A model generated the notes under the pieces. The model did not search any database. It saw only the letters and a program-made list of their open reading frames with translations, and was not told where the DNA came from. From positions 1-64,000 of the forward strand of contig JALHOR010000012.1 in assembly GCA_022842885.1 (NCBI GenBank): a DNA stretch of 64,000 nt, in the 5' to 3' direction. The DNA is from Anaerolineae bacterium. GTDB lineage: Bacteria; Chloroflexota; Anaerolineae; Aggregatilineales; Phototrophicaceae. Below are positions 51,429-60,529 of this stretch, in pieces; position 1 is the stretch's first letter, and the number at the start of each line of letters is the position of its first letter. Position numbers and translations under genes: made by a program.

Positions 51429-51448
51429 GGGCGCGATATATCGCGCCC
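51429..51448. repeat. Perfect 20-base palindrome (GGGCGCGATA...)
   Basis: GGGCGCGATA and TATCGCGCCC are exact reverse complements. It lies in a 234-base gap that also carries AGCTTTTGGCTGTTAGC-type repeats; nothing else is seen there. Confidence 0.65.
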
Positions 51449-51544
51449 ACCATTCGTGTTGATGGCTGCCCTTGCCATTTGCCGATTGAAAAATGGCTAG
51501 GCTATCAAATGGTTCAAACATAACCTCTGACAGCCAAAAGCACC

Positions 51545-52375
51545 TTACATCAGCCGCGCACTTTGCAACTGCACTTCGTCCATCGCTTCAATCGTATCTT
51601 GCAACCCAGCAACTTCATCCTGAATTTCTAAGCGCAGGCGTTGGGCGCGGGCGCTATCTACTTCTTTGGTGCCAAGCAGCGACATTTGCGCGTAAATCGT
51701 ACCGAGTGCCGATAACGTGCTTTCCAATTGAATCTCAGCGCGTTTGACACTGTTAATGGTCGCATCCAAATTGACGCGCTGCTGCTCAAGCTGGCGCAGT
51801 TGGCGCTCTAAATCAGATTTGACGCGCTCATCTTGTTCGCGCTGAATCCGAATTTGCACTTTTTCAATTTTTTGCGGCACTTCTTGGCGGTCACGTTTGA
51901 CAATTTCATTTTCTTCAAACGAATCAATGTGCTGCGCCAATTCGTACATATGCCCAATCCAGTCGTTGACATCATCCACCGTTTGGCGCAGGTGCATTCG
52001 CATTGCGCCCTGATGCCGTTTAACCAACTGCATCATATTCCGGCGGTATTCCAACGCAGATTTAAGACGTTCCCGTGAGACACGGTTACGCACATTGCCG
52101 AGGTCATATTGCGATTCAAACTCGCGCGACATCGCGGCTTGGGTTTCTTCCGGGTCGGTAATGGTCGAAACGACAAGCGCCGCTTCTGCCAAGCCACCCA
52201 AGACCAACCAGAACCACGGCTGCCAGTCTATGCCGGCAACGCTGATATTATTGACGAACAAAAATAAAATCGCCGTGACCAACAGTGTGACCAGGCTTTC
52301 CCAGCGCAGCAGGGCATTCATGACCAATGTGCCAAATATGCGCCGGCGGGTATCTTCTCTTTGACGGGATGCCAT
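51545..52375 (-). CDS. Membrane protein with long coiled coil, partner of PspA
   Basis: A 276-residue protein with two hydrophobic segments near the N-terminus (about 27-43 and 53-70) and a long C-terminal helical, coiled-coil region rich in Glu, Gln and Arg (IRIQREQDERVKSDLERQLR and others). I do not recognise a named family. It lies 100 bases downstream of the PspA/IM30 gene on the same strand, so it may anchor PspA at the membrane; that is inference from order and from the shared coiled-coil character. Confidence 0.65.
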   Translation of the reverse strand: MASRQREDTRRRIFGTLVMNALLRWESLVTLLVTAILFLFVNNISVAGIDWQPWFWLVLGGLAEAALVVSTITDPEETQAAMSREFESQYDLGNVRNRVSRERLKSALEYRRNMMQLVKRHQGAMRMHLRQTVDDVNDWIGHMYELAQHIDSFEENEIVKRDRQEVPQKIEKVQIRIQREQDERVKSDLERQLRQLEQQRVNLDATINSVKRAEIQLESTLSALGTIYAQMSLLGTKEVDSARAQRLRLEIQDEVAGLQDTIEAMDEVQLQSARLM

Positions 52376-52475
52376 GCCACATCATCCTTCAGGCTATGGG
52401 AACATCAAGTGGATTACTATAAGTACAAACAGGGTCGCCAGCGGCAGACCCCGTTCAAACCATGCTAATCAGGTG

Positions 52476-53159
52476 TTATTCTTCTTTACCGAGCAGACGG
52501 CGTTTGCGTTCTTCCAGTTGCAAATCTACTTCGCTCAGACCCACTGCCGATTCAATTTCTTCGGACACATTGCGGGTAGCGATTTCTAAGCGGGCATCTT
52601 CGCGGTCAATACGCGAGCGAATCTGCTCACCAATGCTACGGATTTCGGCGTCATCCACCATCGCAATTTTATCCATGCTAATGATGGTTTTGGTTGCCAT
52701 TTTCTTGGCTTCCATCAATTCCATGAGCGCCCGCAGTTTTTCGCGTTCTTGTTTGATGTTGGTCAAGCGGCTTTCCAATTTCAGGCGCATGTCGAGCATT
52801 TTTTTATATTGCCCTTCTTGCGACTGCCATTGTTCATAATATTCTTGTGCCAATTCTTGCTTGGTATTCAATTCAGCTTGTGCTGCTGCCGCCAAATCAT
52901 CCTTGCCCTTCAGGATGAGCGTATCAATATCGCGGTCTAATTTTTCCGCGGCGGAGGCAAATTCTTCATATTTACGTTTCAAAGTCCGCACGGTGCCACC
53001 GACGGTTGCCGCCGAATCTTCCAATGCTTCCAGATTGCGTTCTACCTGACGGATATATTCATCCATGACCTTAACAGAATTGGCTTCCAAGGCGCGGTCA
53101 ACTAACCCATGCATATTGGAACTAAGCAGGATTTGTACTTTTTGGATTAACGAAGTCAT
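52476..53159 (-). CDS. pspA: PspA/IM30-family protein
   Basis: Cytoplasmic protein of 227 residues, nearly all helical, that binds and remodels stressed membranes as ESCRT-III-like polymers. The N-terminus (SLIQKVQILLSSNMHGLVDR, ALEANSVKVMDEYIRQVERN) fits the amphipathic helix and first helix of the family; long coiled coils follow. No strong Shine-Dalgarno sequence is visible; the TGTTATACT-like sequence about 45 bases upstream on this strand may be its -10 element. Confidence 0.88.
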   Translation of the reverse strand: MTSLIQKVQILLSSNMHGLVDRALEANSVKVMDEYIRQVERNLEALEDSAATVGGTVRTLKRKYEEFASAAEKLDRDIDTLILKGKDDLAAAAQAELNTKQELAQEYYEQWQSQEGQYKKMLDMRLKLESRLTNIKQEREKLRALMELMEAKKMATKTIISMDKIAMVDDAEIRSIGEQIRSRIDREDARLEIATRNVSEEIESAVGLSEVDLQLEERKRRLLGKEE

Positions 53160-53271
53160 TTTTCGGCAGTCCCTCGTCTACGCTGTCTAAAACGGTTATT
53201 TACGCTCCGAGTATAACATGAAGCACCCACAAATGACAAAGCGCATTTACGCCATTGCTCGGATTGATGGT

Positions 53272-54444
53272 CTAATGTTGTCTATACGCAACCACAGGCT
53301 TTTCGGTTGCAGTCACAAGGGGCAACCGAATGATAAAGGTGCTGCCTGCGCCCGGCGTGGTGATGACTTCACGAGTGCCACCATGAATGCGAATTAACCC
53401 ATCCACCAATGCCAAACCCGACCCGGCGCCTTGGTCTTCAAATTCTTCGCGCTTAATCTGGTAGAAGGGCAGCCAAATTTTATCAAGTTCATCAGCAGGG
53501 ATGCCGCGCCCACTATCCTGAACAGTAATTTCCAGCCAATCTTTGACTGCTTGCACGTTGAGGGTGATGGTGCTGTGGTCTTTGGAGAATTTAGCGGCAT
53601 TATCCAGCAATTCCCGTAGCACAATGGTGATATACTGCACATCAAATGTCAGCACTGGCACATCGTCCGGGACATGACAAATAAAATGGCGTGGGCGTTG
53701 GTCAGGTTGAGCGATTTGCAGCCACGAATCCTGAATGACAGCGTTCAAATCTTCCACCTTGCGCTGCCGCCAACCTAATGTCTTTTCAGCATCACCGCTA
53801 TCCAGTTCCACCAGCGTAATAAAATTTTCAATTAAGCGGCGCAAACGGTCTGCACCCGAATTAATGCCATGTAAAAATGTAATGATGTCGTTGTCACTCA
53901 TAGAAGCCGGGTCAAAATCTTTGAGCATGTCGGCATATGCTACCACCAGCGTCAACGGTGTGCGAAATTCATGATTGAGAATCGTCAAAATTTTGCGTTT
54001 TAGTTCGCTTTCTTTGCCTTCATGCACGCGGTTAATTTGCCCATGTCGTTTGAGGCGCGATTGAATCGCCACGATTAAATCTTCAGGTTCAAACGGCTTG
54101 ATGATATACACATCCGCGCCCAACAGGCTGCCACGCCGCTGGTCATGTTTTTCGCCTTTGGCAGTCAAAAAGATAAACGGAATCGTCACCCAACGGTCTT
54201 GTTTGCGGACTTCTTCCAGAAAGCCGAAACCGTCTAATTGGGGCATCATAATATCCGACACAATAATGTCCGGTGGATTATCTATATGCTGCTGCAAGAC
54301 ATTTAAACCTTCACGCCCATTCGTGGCGGTTAAAACGTGATAGTCGGAAAGTTCTAGAATATCATGAATGCCCGAAAGCAAATGAATATCATCTTCCACG
54401 ACTAGCACAGTGGTCTTTTCTGCGAGAGTTGTTTCGGTGGACAT
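53272..54444 (-). CDS. Hybrid response regulator/histidine kinase
   Basis: A 390-residue soluble protein with an N-terminal receiver domain (TTVLVVEDDIHLL; phospho-acceptor Asp in DIIVSDIMMPQLDGFGFLEE; conserved Lys in FLTAKGEK) and a C-terminal histidine kinase. The H box is LTILNHEFRTPLTLVVAYAD, and the ATPase motifs are LLDNAAKFS, VQDSGRGIP and GAGSGLALV. This receiver-first order is seen in kinases fed by another kinase. AAGG five bases before the ATG at 54444 sets the start. It precedes nothing on its strand until the pspA gene, 110 bases beyond its stop. Confidence 0.92.
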   Translation of the reverse strand: MSTETTLAEKTTVLVVEDDIHLLSGIHDILELSDYHVLTATNGREGLNVLQQHIDNPPDIIVSDIMMPQLDGFGFLEEVRKQDRWVTIPFIFLTAKGEKHDQRRGSLLGADVYIIKPFEPEDLIVAIQSRLKRHGQINRVHEGKESELKRKILTILNHEFRTPLTLVVAYADMLKDFDPASMSDNDIITFLHGINSGADRLRRLIENFITLVELDSGDAEKTLGWRQRKVEDLNAVIQDSWLQIAQPDQRPRHFICHVPDDVPVLTFDVQYITIVLRELLDNAAKFSKDHSTITLNVQAVKDWLEITVQDSGRGIPADELDKIWLPFYQIKREEFEDQGAGSGLALVDGLIRIHGGTREVITTPGAGSTFIIRLPLVTATEKPVVAYRQH

Positions 54445-54520
54445 AGCGCCTTGCCCCAATTCATTGTTCACTTGATATAACAATATATATCAGTTTAAAT
54501 GGGTTTTGGCGCAGAAAGCG

Positions 54521-55546
54521 TTAGGGTTTTCTATCCTGACGTTGAATTGCCAGTAAATCTGCCAATAACGCGAATCCGGTTTGTAATCGCCCGGCACCGG
54601 CTCCCACTAGGGTAATATCGCCCATCAAATCCGTGTTGAACGTGATGGCATTGGTAGCACCGCTGACAATGGCTAAGGGATCCGTCATGGGGAGGCGCTG
54701 CGGCGCGACACTGCCGCCAGTGGGCGTGATTTTTGCAATCAGCTTGTAGCATTCCCCGGCGGCTTGGGCGGCTGCCACATCAGCAGCAGTAATGTCCGTG
54801 ATGCCTGTTACCGATAAATCGCTGAGGCGCATTTTTTGGTTGTAAAGTGCTGCTGCCAGAATCAAGACTTTGCCGGCGGCGTCCCAACCGCCCACATCGG
54901 CGGTCGGGTCAGCTTCGGCATAACCCAACGCCTGGGCTTGCGCGAGTGCCTGCGCGTAATCCATGCCCTGTGCCATCTGCGTCAAAATATAATTGGTCGT
55001 GCCGTTCAAAATGCCGCGAGCTTCATGGATAGTACAGCCCGCCAAGGCTTCCATCGCCAACATGAGTGACGGTGTGCCTGCCATGACAGTGCCTTCAAAG
55101 CGGACTTGTTTGCCCATTTGCCCGGCTTTTTCGCGCAATTCATGGTATGCCAGCGCAATGGGTCCCTTGTTGGCGAGAACGATGTGCTGCCCAGCATCCA
55201 GTGCCGCATGGCAATAATCTAAGGCGGGTTGTGCCGTATCCAAATTGGTGTGGGTCGCTTCGACCATCACTTCTGCGCCGCAAGTCCGAATTAAGGTCAA
55301 AACATCGTGTGTGCGTTCCAAACCGGATGTTTCGGGATAAGCTGTAAAATCGCCTTGCGCTAACGCCGTTAATAATGCTGCTGGGTCTAACCCTTGTGGA
55401 TGATGCAACGTCCCGCGTGAACGGGTGGCAATGCCCACAATTACAGGTTGAAAATGATATTTTTCACGCAAGTCGGCGGCTTTATCGCGCAGGATTTCTA
55501 ACAAACCTTGTCCCACAGTGCCAGCGCCAATCAGCAGAATTTTCAT
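54521..55546 (-). CDS. hom: Homoserine dehydrogenase
   Basis: NAD(P)-dependent enzyme reducing aspartate semialdehyde to homoserine, first step specific to Thr/Met synthesis; 341 residues. MKILLIGAGTVGQGLLEIL is the cofactor motif, IVLANKGPIALAY the catalytic Lys region, and GTVMAGTPSLMLAMEAL with ILNGTTNYILTQM the substrate-binding region. There is no C-terminal ACT domain, which many feedback-inhibited homologues have. The ATG at 55546 begins the Rossmann strand; 55570 would add eight residues. Confidence 0.9.
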   Translation of the reverse strand: MKILLIGAGTVGQGLLEILRDKAADLREKYHFQPVIVGIATRSRGTLHHPQGLDPAALLTALAQGDFTAYPETSGLERTHDVLTLIRTCGAEVMVEATHTNLDTAQPALDYCHAALDAGQHIVLANKGPIALAYHELREKAGQMGKQVRFEGTVMAGTPSLMLAMEALAGCTIHEARGILNGTTNYILTQMAQGMDYAQALAQAQALGYAEADPTADVGGWDAAGKVLILAAALYNQKMRLSDLSVTGITDITAADVAAAQAAGECYKLIAKITPTGGSVAPQRLPMTDPLAIVSGATNAITFNTDLMGDITLVGAGAGRLQTGFALLADLLAIQRQDRKP

Positions 55547-55629
55547 GAGGCTATATATCCTTTTTAGCAAGTCAGTGTGTCAGCAGTTTAGCTTTGTGCT
55601 TGGCTCATATTCAAAACGGATGATTTTCC

Positions 55630-55654
55630 GCAGGACATGCCATGCCGTGTCCTA
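55630..55654. repeat. Intergenic palindrome (CAGGACATG...CGTGTCCTAC)
   Basis: Near-perfect palindrome related to that at 45935, in the 176-base gap upstream of hom; the gap also has AACTTTTAACT-type simple repeats. Confidence 0.55.
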
Positions 55655-55722
55655 CAAATACGCGCTTTGCACTCATTTTGCACTTGAGCTTTGTACTTTT
55701 AACTTTTAACTCAGCACTATCT

Positions 55723-56556
55723 TTACAACAATTTCTCTAGCGCCTGTGCCAAGCGTTCCATGCCTGTTAAAACCGTCGCATTATTCGTAACTTGATTCAT
55801 CGCCCGCAAACCTGCCACAATGACCTGAACATCTTCAGCCGTTAGCACTTGCTCTAATGATTTGCCAGAGAGAGCGCGGGTTTGCGGTGTAACACTGCCG
55901 ATGCTGCTAGCACCGCCCATACTGCCACCACCACCCATGCTGCCTGAGCTTGCTGTGGGTTGTGCTTGCACGGGAGCAGCCGCCACGCCTAAAGTGGGAA
56001 CACTCGCGCCACCATAATCCCCGGCGACAGGTGTAAGGGTCAACTCATAAATATCCAAGTCGCACGAATTCCCGGCGTAAATTGAACGTGCCATAAAATA
56101 ATAATTGAGCGTGAGGGGGGCATTCACTTGGAAAACAAAATGCAATTCTTCTTGGTGTTTATATTCGCCTTTTTGCGTCATCTGCCAATCTTGTTCGGCA
56201 AGAGCGCCGCCGCCTTCCATCACGAAGCGCCATGTCACTGCATCGAGATACACATTAGCATCTGGGAAGGCAATATCTGGGCGAAAAACAGCGCGTGCTA
56301 AATAACGCCCCGGCTGTAGCGCGACATTGCGCTGCACATAACCCGCTTCCCATGAACGATACACAGCGGCAATCTCGAAACCGGGTTCGCGGTGCAAACT
56401 TTGCGGGATACGTTCTGGGTCTTCATGATGTTTGGGATAGGCGATAAATTCCCAATCGAGGGGATTTTCAATAGCGCCGACTCTGCCATCGGCTTCGGTA
56501 AAATACCGCCCTAAAGTAAAGCCTTGCAAAGTGGGATTTTTAAGAAGGTTGCTCAT
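55723..56556 (-). CDS. Protein of unknown function with beta-sandwich-like N-terminal half
   Basis: A 277-residue protein without signal peptide. Residues 1-175 have the look of a carbohydrate-binding beta-sandwich (NLLKNPTLQGFTLGRYFTEA, GYVQRNVALQPGRYLARAVF, YFMARSIYAGNSCDLDIYEL); a Gly/Ser-rich linker (SGSMGGGGSMGGASS) leads to a short helical C-terminal domain (LEQVLTAEDVQVIVAGLRAM). It resembles domains in some phage tail or surface proteins, but I cannot assign it. Start at 56556 is the first plausible in-frame ATG with the conserved-looking LLKNP sequence. Confidence 0.6.
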   Translation of the reverse strand: MSNLLKNPTLQGFTLGRYFTEADGRVGAIENPLDWEFIAYPKHHEDPERIPQSLHREPGFEIAAVYRSWEAGYVQRNVALQPGRYLARAVFRPDIAFPDANVYLDAVTWRFVMEGGGALAEQDWQMTQKGEYKHQEELHFVFQVNAPLTLNYYFMARSIYAGNSCDLDIYELTLTPVAGDYGGASVPTLGVAAAPVQAQPTASSGSMGGGGSMGGASSIGSVTPQTRALSGKSLEQVLTAEDVQVIVAGLRAMNQVTNNATVLTGMERLAQALEKLL

Positions 56557-56634
56557 GGCGCGTACTTTCTTCGTAAAGGCGAACACATGGCAAGAGTGTA
56601 CTCCTGATGCTTATTTTTCGCACGCGCCGGAGAC

Positions 56635-57294
56635 TTAACGCTCGCTTACCATCAGCTTCACTATCTCGACAATTTTGATAGGTCCCGGCAGTGGGTCTTG
56701 CCATAACAGCGTCGTATCTACCACAAAATCGGGCAGCAACGGCGTGGTATAACGCCCATCATCCGCGAGTTTGACCATTTGGTACAACCCAGCAGCATTA
56801 AGGCGATGAAAACGACATTCTTGACGTTGTGGGTCAAAAATCCAATATTCGCGCACACCTCCTGTTTCGTATTCTTCAAACTTTTCGCCATAATCGCGGC
56901 TGACACTTTCTGGCGAGACAATTTCAATGATGATGTCGGCGGCACCATCCACAAACGTCGGTTGAATTTGGGTGGCGCTGGTGTTAAGAACCAATACCAA
57001 ATCCGGTTCACGGCGGCGGTTGGGGAAGGCGGGATTTTTCATCATGAAACTGGCTTGTACAAACCGCGCAATGGGACGAAGTTCTAAATAGGTTGCTAAT
57101 AAAATAGAGAAAAAACGTAATAAAGCATCGTGTTCGATATTGCTGCTCATCTTAATTACATATCCTTCCACCCATTCGCAAAAATCCTCAGCATAATATT
57201 TCTCAAAATCTTCCAGTGAGACATGGTTGGCAATGATATTGCCAGCAATGGTTTCAGCATTTTGTGGCATCAATACAGGAATGGGAGTGGTCAT
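56635..57294 (-). CDS. Uma2 family (DUF820) putative endonuclease
   Basis: A 219-residue PD-(D/E)xK-fold protein of the Uma2 type, which is abundant in cyanobacteria and Chloroflexota. RRREPDLVLVLN carries the conserved Asp, and DGAADIIIEIVSPESVSRDY contains the E-x-x-S-P motif; a Tyr-Glu-x-GGV-x-EYW-x-FD segment (YETGGVREYWIFD) is diagnostic. The biological role is not established. The ATG at 57294 (MTTPIPV) is preferred over 57312. Confidence 0.88.
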   Translation of the reverse strand: MTTPIPVLMPQNAETIAGNIIANHVSLEDFEKYYAEDFCEWVEGYVIKMSSNIEHDALLRFFSILLATYLELRPIARFVQASFMMKNPAFPNRRREPDLVLVLNTSATQIQPTFVDGAADIIIEIVSPESVSRDYGEKFEEYETGGVREYWIFDPQRQECRFHRLNAAGLYQMVKLADDGRYTTPLLPDFVVDTTLLWQDPLPGPIKIVEIVKLMVSER

Positions 57295-57407
57295 GCGAAT
57301 GTATCCTATCACTTTACTTTACTATAGCAAACGCACCATTCGGCGGCAAATTGTAGCTTCTCAACAATTCCATGACAGGATTCATGCCCTGCGCCTTTTG
57401 CTGACAA

Positions 57408-57416
57408 TGCTATAAT
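57408..57416 (+). promoter_or_regulatory. Extended -10 promoter
   Basis: TGCTATAAT (57408-57416) lies 23 bases before the ATG at 57440; no clear -35 box. Confidence 0.5.
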
Positions 57417-57439
57417 CAACACTAGAGTCGTCAATCGCT

Positions 57440-59650
57440 ATGCATGGAATGGTTATGTGGCGCATAGGGTGGTGGTGGGTGATATGGGTTTTGGCAGTGC
57501 CAACGTTGGCGCAGTCCAATGTATTTCCTATTACACCCGGCAGTTACGAAGGCAATATCAATGCCACTGCGTTTAGCACCCGCTATGAATTTACGTTGCC
57601 CGCTGGACGCACCGCAACGATTGATATGCAAAGCACCTCCGGCGATTTAGACCCGTTTTTGCTGCTGTTCGATAGCAACGAGACGTTGTTATTAAACAAC
57701 GATGATTATGAAGAAGGCAATCGTAACGCTCGTATTGTTTACACTGCCGAAAATACCGGCACCTATATCATTGAAGCGACTCGCTTTGACCAAGAAAATG
57801 GCACGACTCGCGGCACATATCGCCTCAGTGTCGCCATTGCAGGTAGCGAAACCGAAACGCCGATTGACCCGTTAAGCATTGCACCTTCGTTTGGTGTCCC
57901 CTTTACCCGCTTGGATTACAACACGATTGGCACAAGCGAATTGACCGACCCGACGCAAAAAGCCTATTATGCGTTGGGTGGGCAGCAAGGTGATTTTGTG
58001 CGCCTCGTCATGACCGCGGTCACAGGCGATTTAGACCCGGCGGCGGCAATTTTGAACGCTGATTTGACGGTTATCAGCCGCATTGCCGATACTGCCCAAG
58101 GTGAAATCACGGTGTATGCTGCGCTGCCAGAAACAGGCTGGTATCTGATAGAAGCGGGCAGCAGCACAGGCATCGGCAGATTCACGTTGTATGCGACGCG
58201 CTTGGCGGGCGCAGTGATCACCCCCGGCGAAACGCTGACAGGCAGTTTTGGCGTTGATAACAATATTTTCTCGTATATTTTTAATGCCACTATCGGCGAT
58301 AGAATCTTTGCCAGCGTCACCGCTGATACCAATGGTCAAGAATTGGAATTGACGATTTTTGACCTGAGCTTAGGGGTTATCACAGCGCGGGTTGCTGATA
58401 CAAACCTCGTGCGTGTGCCATCGGTCATTATCCCGCGCTCTGCCCCTTATATTCTTCAGGTTCGCAGCACTGGCAGGGTACGGGGCAATTACAGTTTGAA
58501 TTTACGCACGATTCCGGTGGATGCCAGCAAATTGAATATCCAAACCGCTGCCTATAACAGCCGGACAACAGGCATCCTCAGCGATACCAGTTCGCTCAAT
58601 TATTATCGGATTTCTGGCAAAGCGGGCGAATTGGTTACGATTGCCATGAATACGCCGGATAACCAGCTTGACCCCTATTTAATTTTGCTGGATAACACGC
58701 TGACAGAACTGGCATTTAACGATAATGCGGGTGCGACGCGCAATGCCCGCATTGCTCAGTTTCGGCTGCCTGCGGATGGCGATTATTATATTTTGGCGAC
58801 GCGCAATGGCTTGAGTCGCGGCGATACTATTGGTGATTATGAACTGCTGCTGACCGTCGGTGAATTATCGCTGGCTACGGGTAGTCTCATGGTTACGCTT
58901 CGTTGGGAAGGCGATGCCGACTTAAATTTGTTCGTGCGTGACCCATCTGGGCAAATTGTCTCGTGGAGCAATCCCGCCATTGCCAGCGGGGGATTATTGC
59001 AGATTGATAGCAATACAGGCTGTGAAACCCTTTCGACGCAGCCTGTTGAGCATGTTTATTGGGTGAATCCCACGCCGATGGAAGGCGATTATACCGTTTG
59101 GGTGTGGTATCAAAATGTGTGTGTGCGCCCCGAACCCACGCTGTTTGCGCTTGAAATGCGGCTGAATGGGGACACTTTATTGAGTGTGGATAATCAAACA
59201 ATTGCCCCTGCCACCCGTTTTGAAGCTAGCGTGCGCGTCTTTGAAGGCGGCAGTGCTGTCGTGAATCGTGGCAGTGTGAGCAACCCATCAGCACAGCAAC
59301 AAGCCAGCCAAGGCGGCGATACCCTGATTTTGTATTCGCAAAGTATCACCGGAACGATTAATGGTGAAGTGTATGCCCGTTTTTACCAATTTCAGGGCAG
59401 TGCGGGCGATACGATTGCAATTAATGTGGAACGACTGACCGGCACACTGGACCCGATTGTGGTCTTGCGCGATGCCAATGACCGCAATTTGGTATTGAAT
59501 GACGACATCAATGCCCTAACGCAAAATTCGCGCTTAATTTATACGCTCCCCTACAATGGACAGTATGTGATTGCCGTGACCCGCTATGGCTTGCGCGATG
59601 GCACCACCACAGGGGATTTTCGGCTGAGGCTTGACCTCACAGAGGAATGA
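57440..59650 (+). CDS. Secreted multi-domain protein with repeated PPC-like domains and a YfaP-like domain
   Basis: An exported protein of 736 residues. A short signal peptide (MWRIGWWWVIWVLAVPTLAQ) is followed by four or five beta domains of about 110 residues of the pre-peptidase C-terminal type (YEFTLPAGRTATIDMQSTSG DLDPFLLLFD, DNQLDPYLILLDNTLTELAF, TGTLDPIVVLRDANDRN), and, between the last two, a DUF2135/YfaP-like segment (TLRWEGDADLNLFVRDPSGQ). PPC domains fold as small beta-sandwiches and are often on secreted enzymes; no catalytic domain is seen here. ATG 57455 is another possible start. Confidence 0.8.
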   Translation: MHGMVMWRIGWWWVIWVLAVPTLAQSNVFPITPGSYEGNINATAFSTRYEFTLPAGRTATIDMQSTSGDLDPFLLLFDSNETLLLNNDDYEEGNRNARIVYTAENTGTYIIEATRFDQENGTTRGTYRLSVAIAGSETETPIDPLSIAPSFGVPFTRLDYNTIGTSELTDPTQKAYYALGGQQGDFVRLVMTAVTGDLDPAAAILNADLTVISRIADTAQGEITVYAALPETGWYLIEAGSSTGIGRFTLYATRLAGAVITPGETLTGSFGVDNNIFSYIFNATIGDRIFASVTADTNGQELELTIFDLSLGVITARVADTNLVRVPSVIIPRSAPYILQVRSTGRVRGNYSLNLRTIPVDASKLNIQTAAYNSRTTGILSDTSSLNYYRISGKAGELVTIAMNTPDNQLDPYLILLDNTLTELAFNDNAGATRNARIAQFRLPADGDYYILATRNGLSRGDTIGDYELLLTVGELSLATGSLMVTLRWEGDADLNLFVRDPSGQIVSWSNPAIASGGLLQIDSNTGCETLSTQPVEHVYWVNPTPMEGDYTVWVWYQNVCVRPEPTLFALEMRLNGDTLLSVDNQTIAPATRFEASVRVFEGGSAVVNRGSVSNPSAQQQASQGGDTLILYSQSITGTINGEVYARFYQFQGSAGDTIAINVERLTGTLDPIVVLRDANDRNLVLNDDINALTQNSRLIYTLPYNGQYVIAVTRYGLRDGTTTGDFRLRLDLTEE

Positions 59651-59656
59651 GACACG

Positions 59657-60526
59657 ATGGCGCATAAAATCTTGCTGGATACGGATATTGGTTACGATAT
59701 TGATGATGCCTTTTGCTTGGCATATTTATTATCGCAACCGGAATGTGATTTGTTGGGGATTACGACGGTCACGGGACAAGCCGAAGAACGGGCGATGATT
59801 GCCAGCGCCATCTGCCAAGCTGCCGGGCGCGATATTCCGATTTTTCCGGGGGCAGATGAACCGTTGTTGATTCCGCAAGAACAGACCGTCGCACCACAAG
59901 CACAGGCACTCAGCCATTTGGCGCATCGTTTGTATTTCCCGCGTGGCGAAGCGATAGAATTTATGCGCCAAACGATACGGATGCATCCCGGCGAAGTCAC
60001 CTTATTGGCAATTGGGCCCTTAACCAATGTGGCGCTTTTATTTGCGATTGACCCGCAAATTCCGTTATTGCTCAAAAGCCTCGTGTTGATGTGTGGCGTC
60101 TTTAATCCGCGCACGCATTACGCTGAATGGAACGCCCGGCTTGACCCACACGCCACTGCTATGGTCTATCGGGCGCCCGTACCCGTACATCGCTCGGTTG
60201 GGCTGGATGTAACCGGGCAAGTGGTATTATCCGCCGCGCAAATACGCCAGCGTTTCCAGCATGGGTTTTTGCCCGCCGTGCTGCAATTTGCCGATGTTTA
60301 TTTCACGCACAAAGACCGCGCTGTTTTCCATGACCCGTTGGCAGCCGCTTGTATTTTTGATGAAAGCCTGTGTACATTTGAGCGCGGCAGCGTAGATATT
60401 GAATTGGACAATATGGATTTGCGCGGCAGGACACATTGGCAATCAGACCGTTTTGGCACGCATGAAGTCGCTTTTACTGTCAATTCTGACCACTTTTTTC
60501 AGCATTATTTTGAGATTTTGGGATAA
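59657..60526 (+). CDS. Inosine/uridine-preferring nucleoside hydrolase
   Basis: Cytoplasmic ribonucleoside hydrolase of 289 residues. The calcium-binding N-terminus is KILLDTDIGYDIDDAFCLAY (the usual DTDPGxDDA, with Ile-Gly-Tyr-Asp-Ile in the middle), TTVTGQAEERA follows, and LLAIGPLTNVALLFAIDPQI and DPLAAACIFDE (Asp and near-His region) match the family. It cleaves N-glycosidic bonds of nucleosides in salvage. It begins six bases after the secreted PPC protein gene and ends three bases before the kinase gene, so the three are co-transcribed. Confidence 0.9.
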   Translation: MAHKILLDTDIGYDIDDAFCLAYLLSQPECDLLGITTVTGQAEERAMIASAICQAAGRDIPIFPGADEPLLIPQEQTVAPQAQALSHLAHRLYFPRGEAIEFMRQTIRMHPGEVTLLAIGPLTNVALLFAIDPQIPLLLKSLVLMCGVFNPRTHYAEWNARLDPHATAMVYRAPVPVHRSVGLDVTGQVVLSAAQIRQRFQHGFLPAVLQFADVYFTHKDRAVFHDPLAAACIFDESLCTFERGSVDIELDNMDLRGRTHWQSDRFGTHEVAFTVNSDHFFQHYFEILG

Positions 60527-60529
60527 GGC

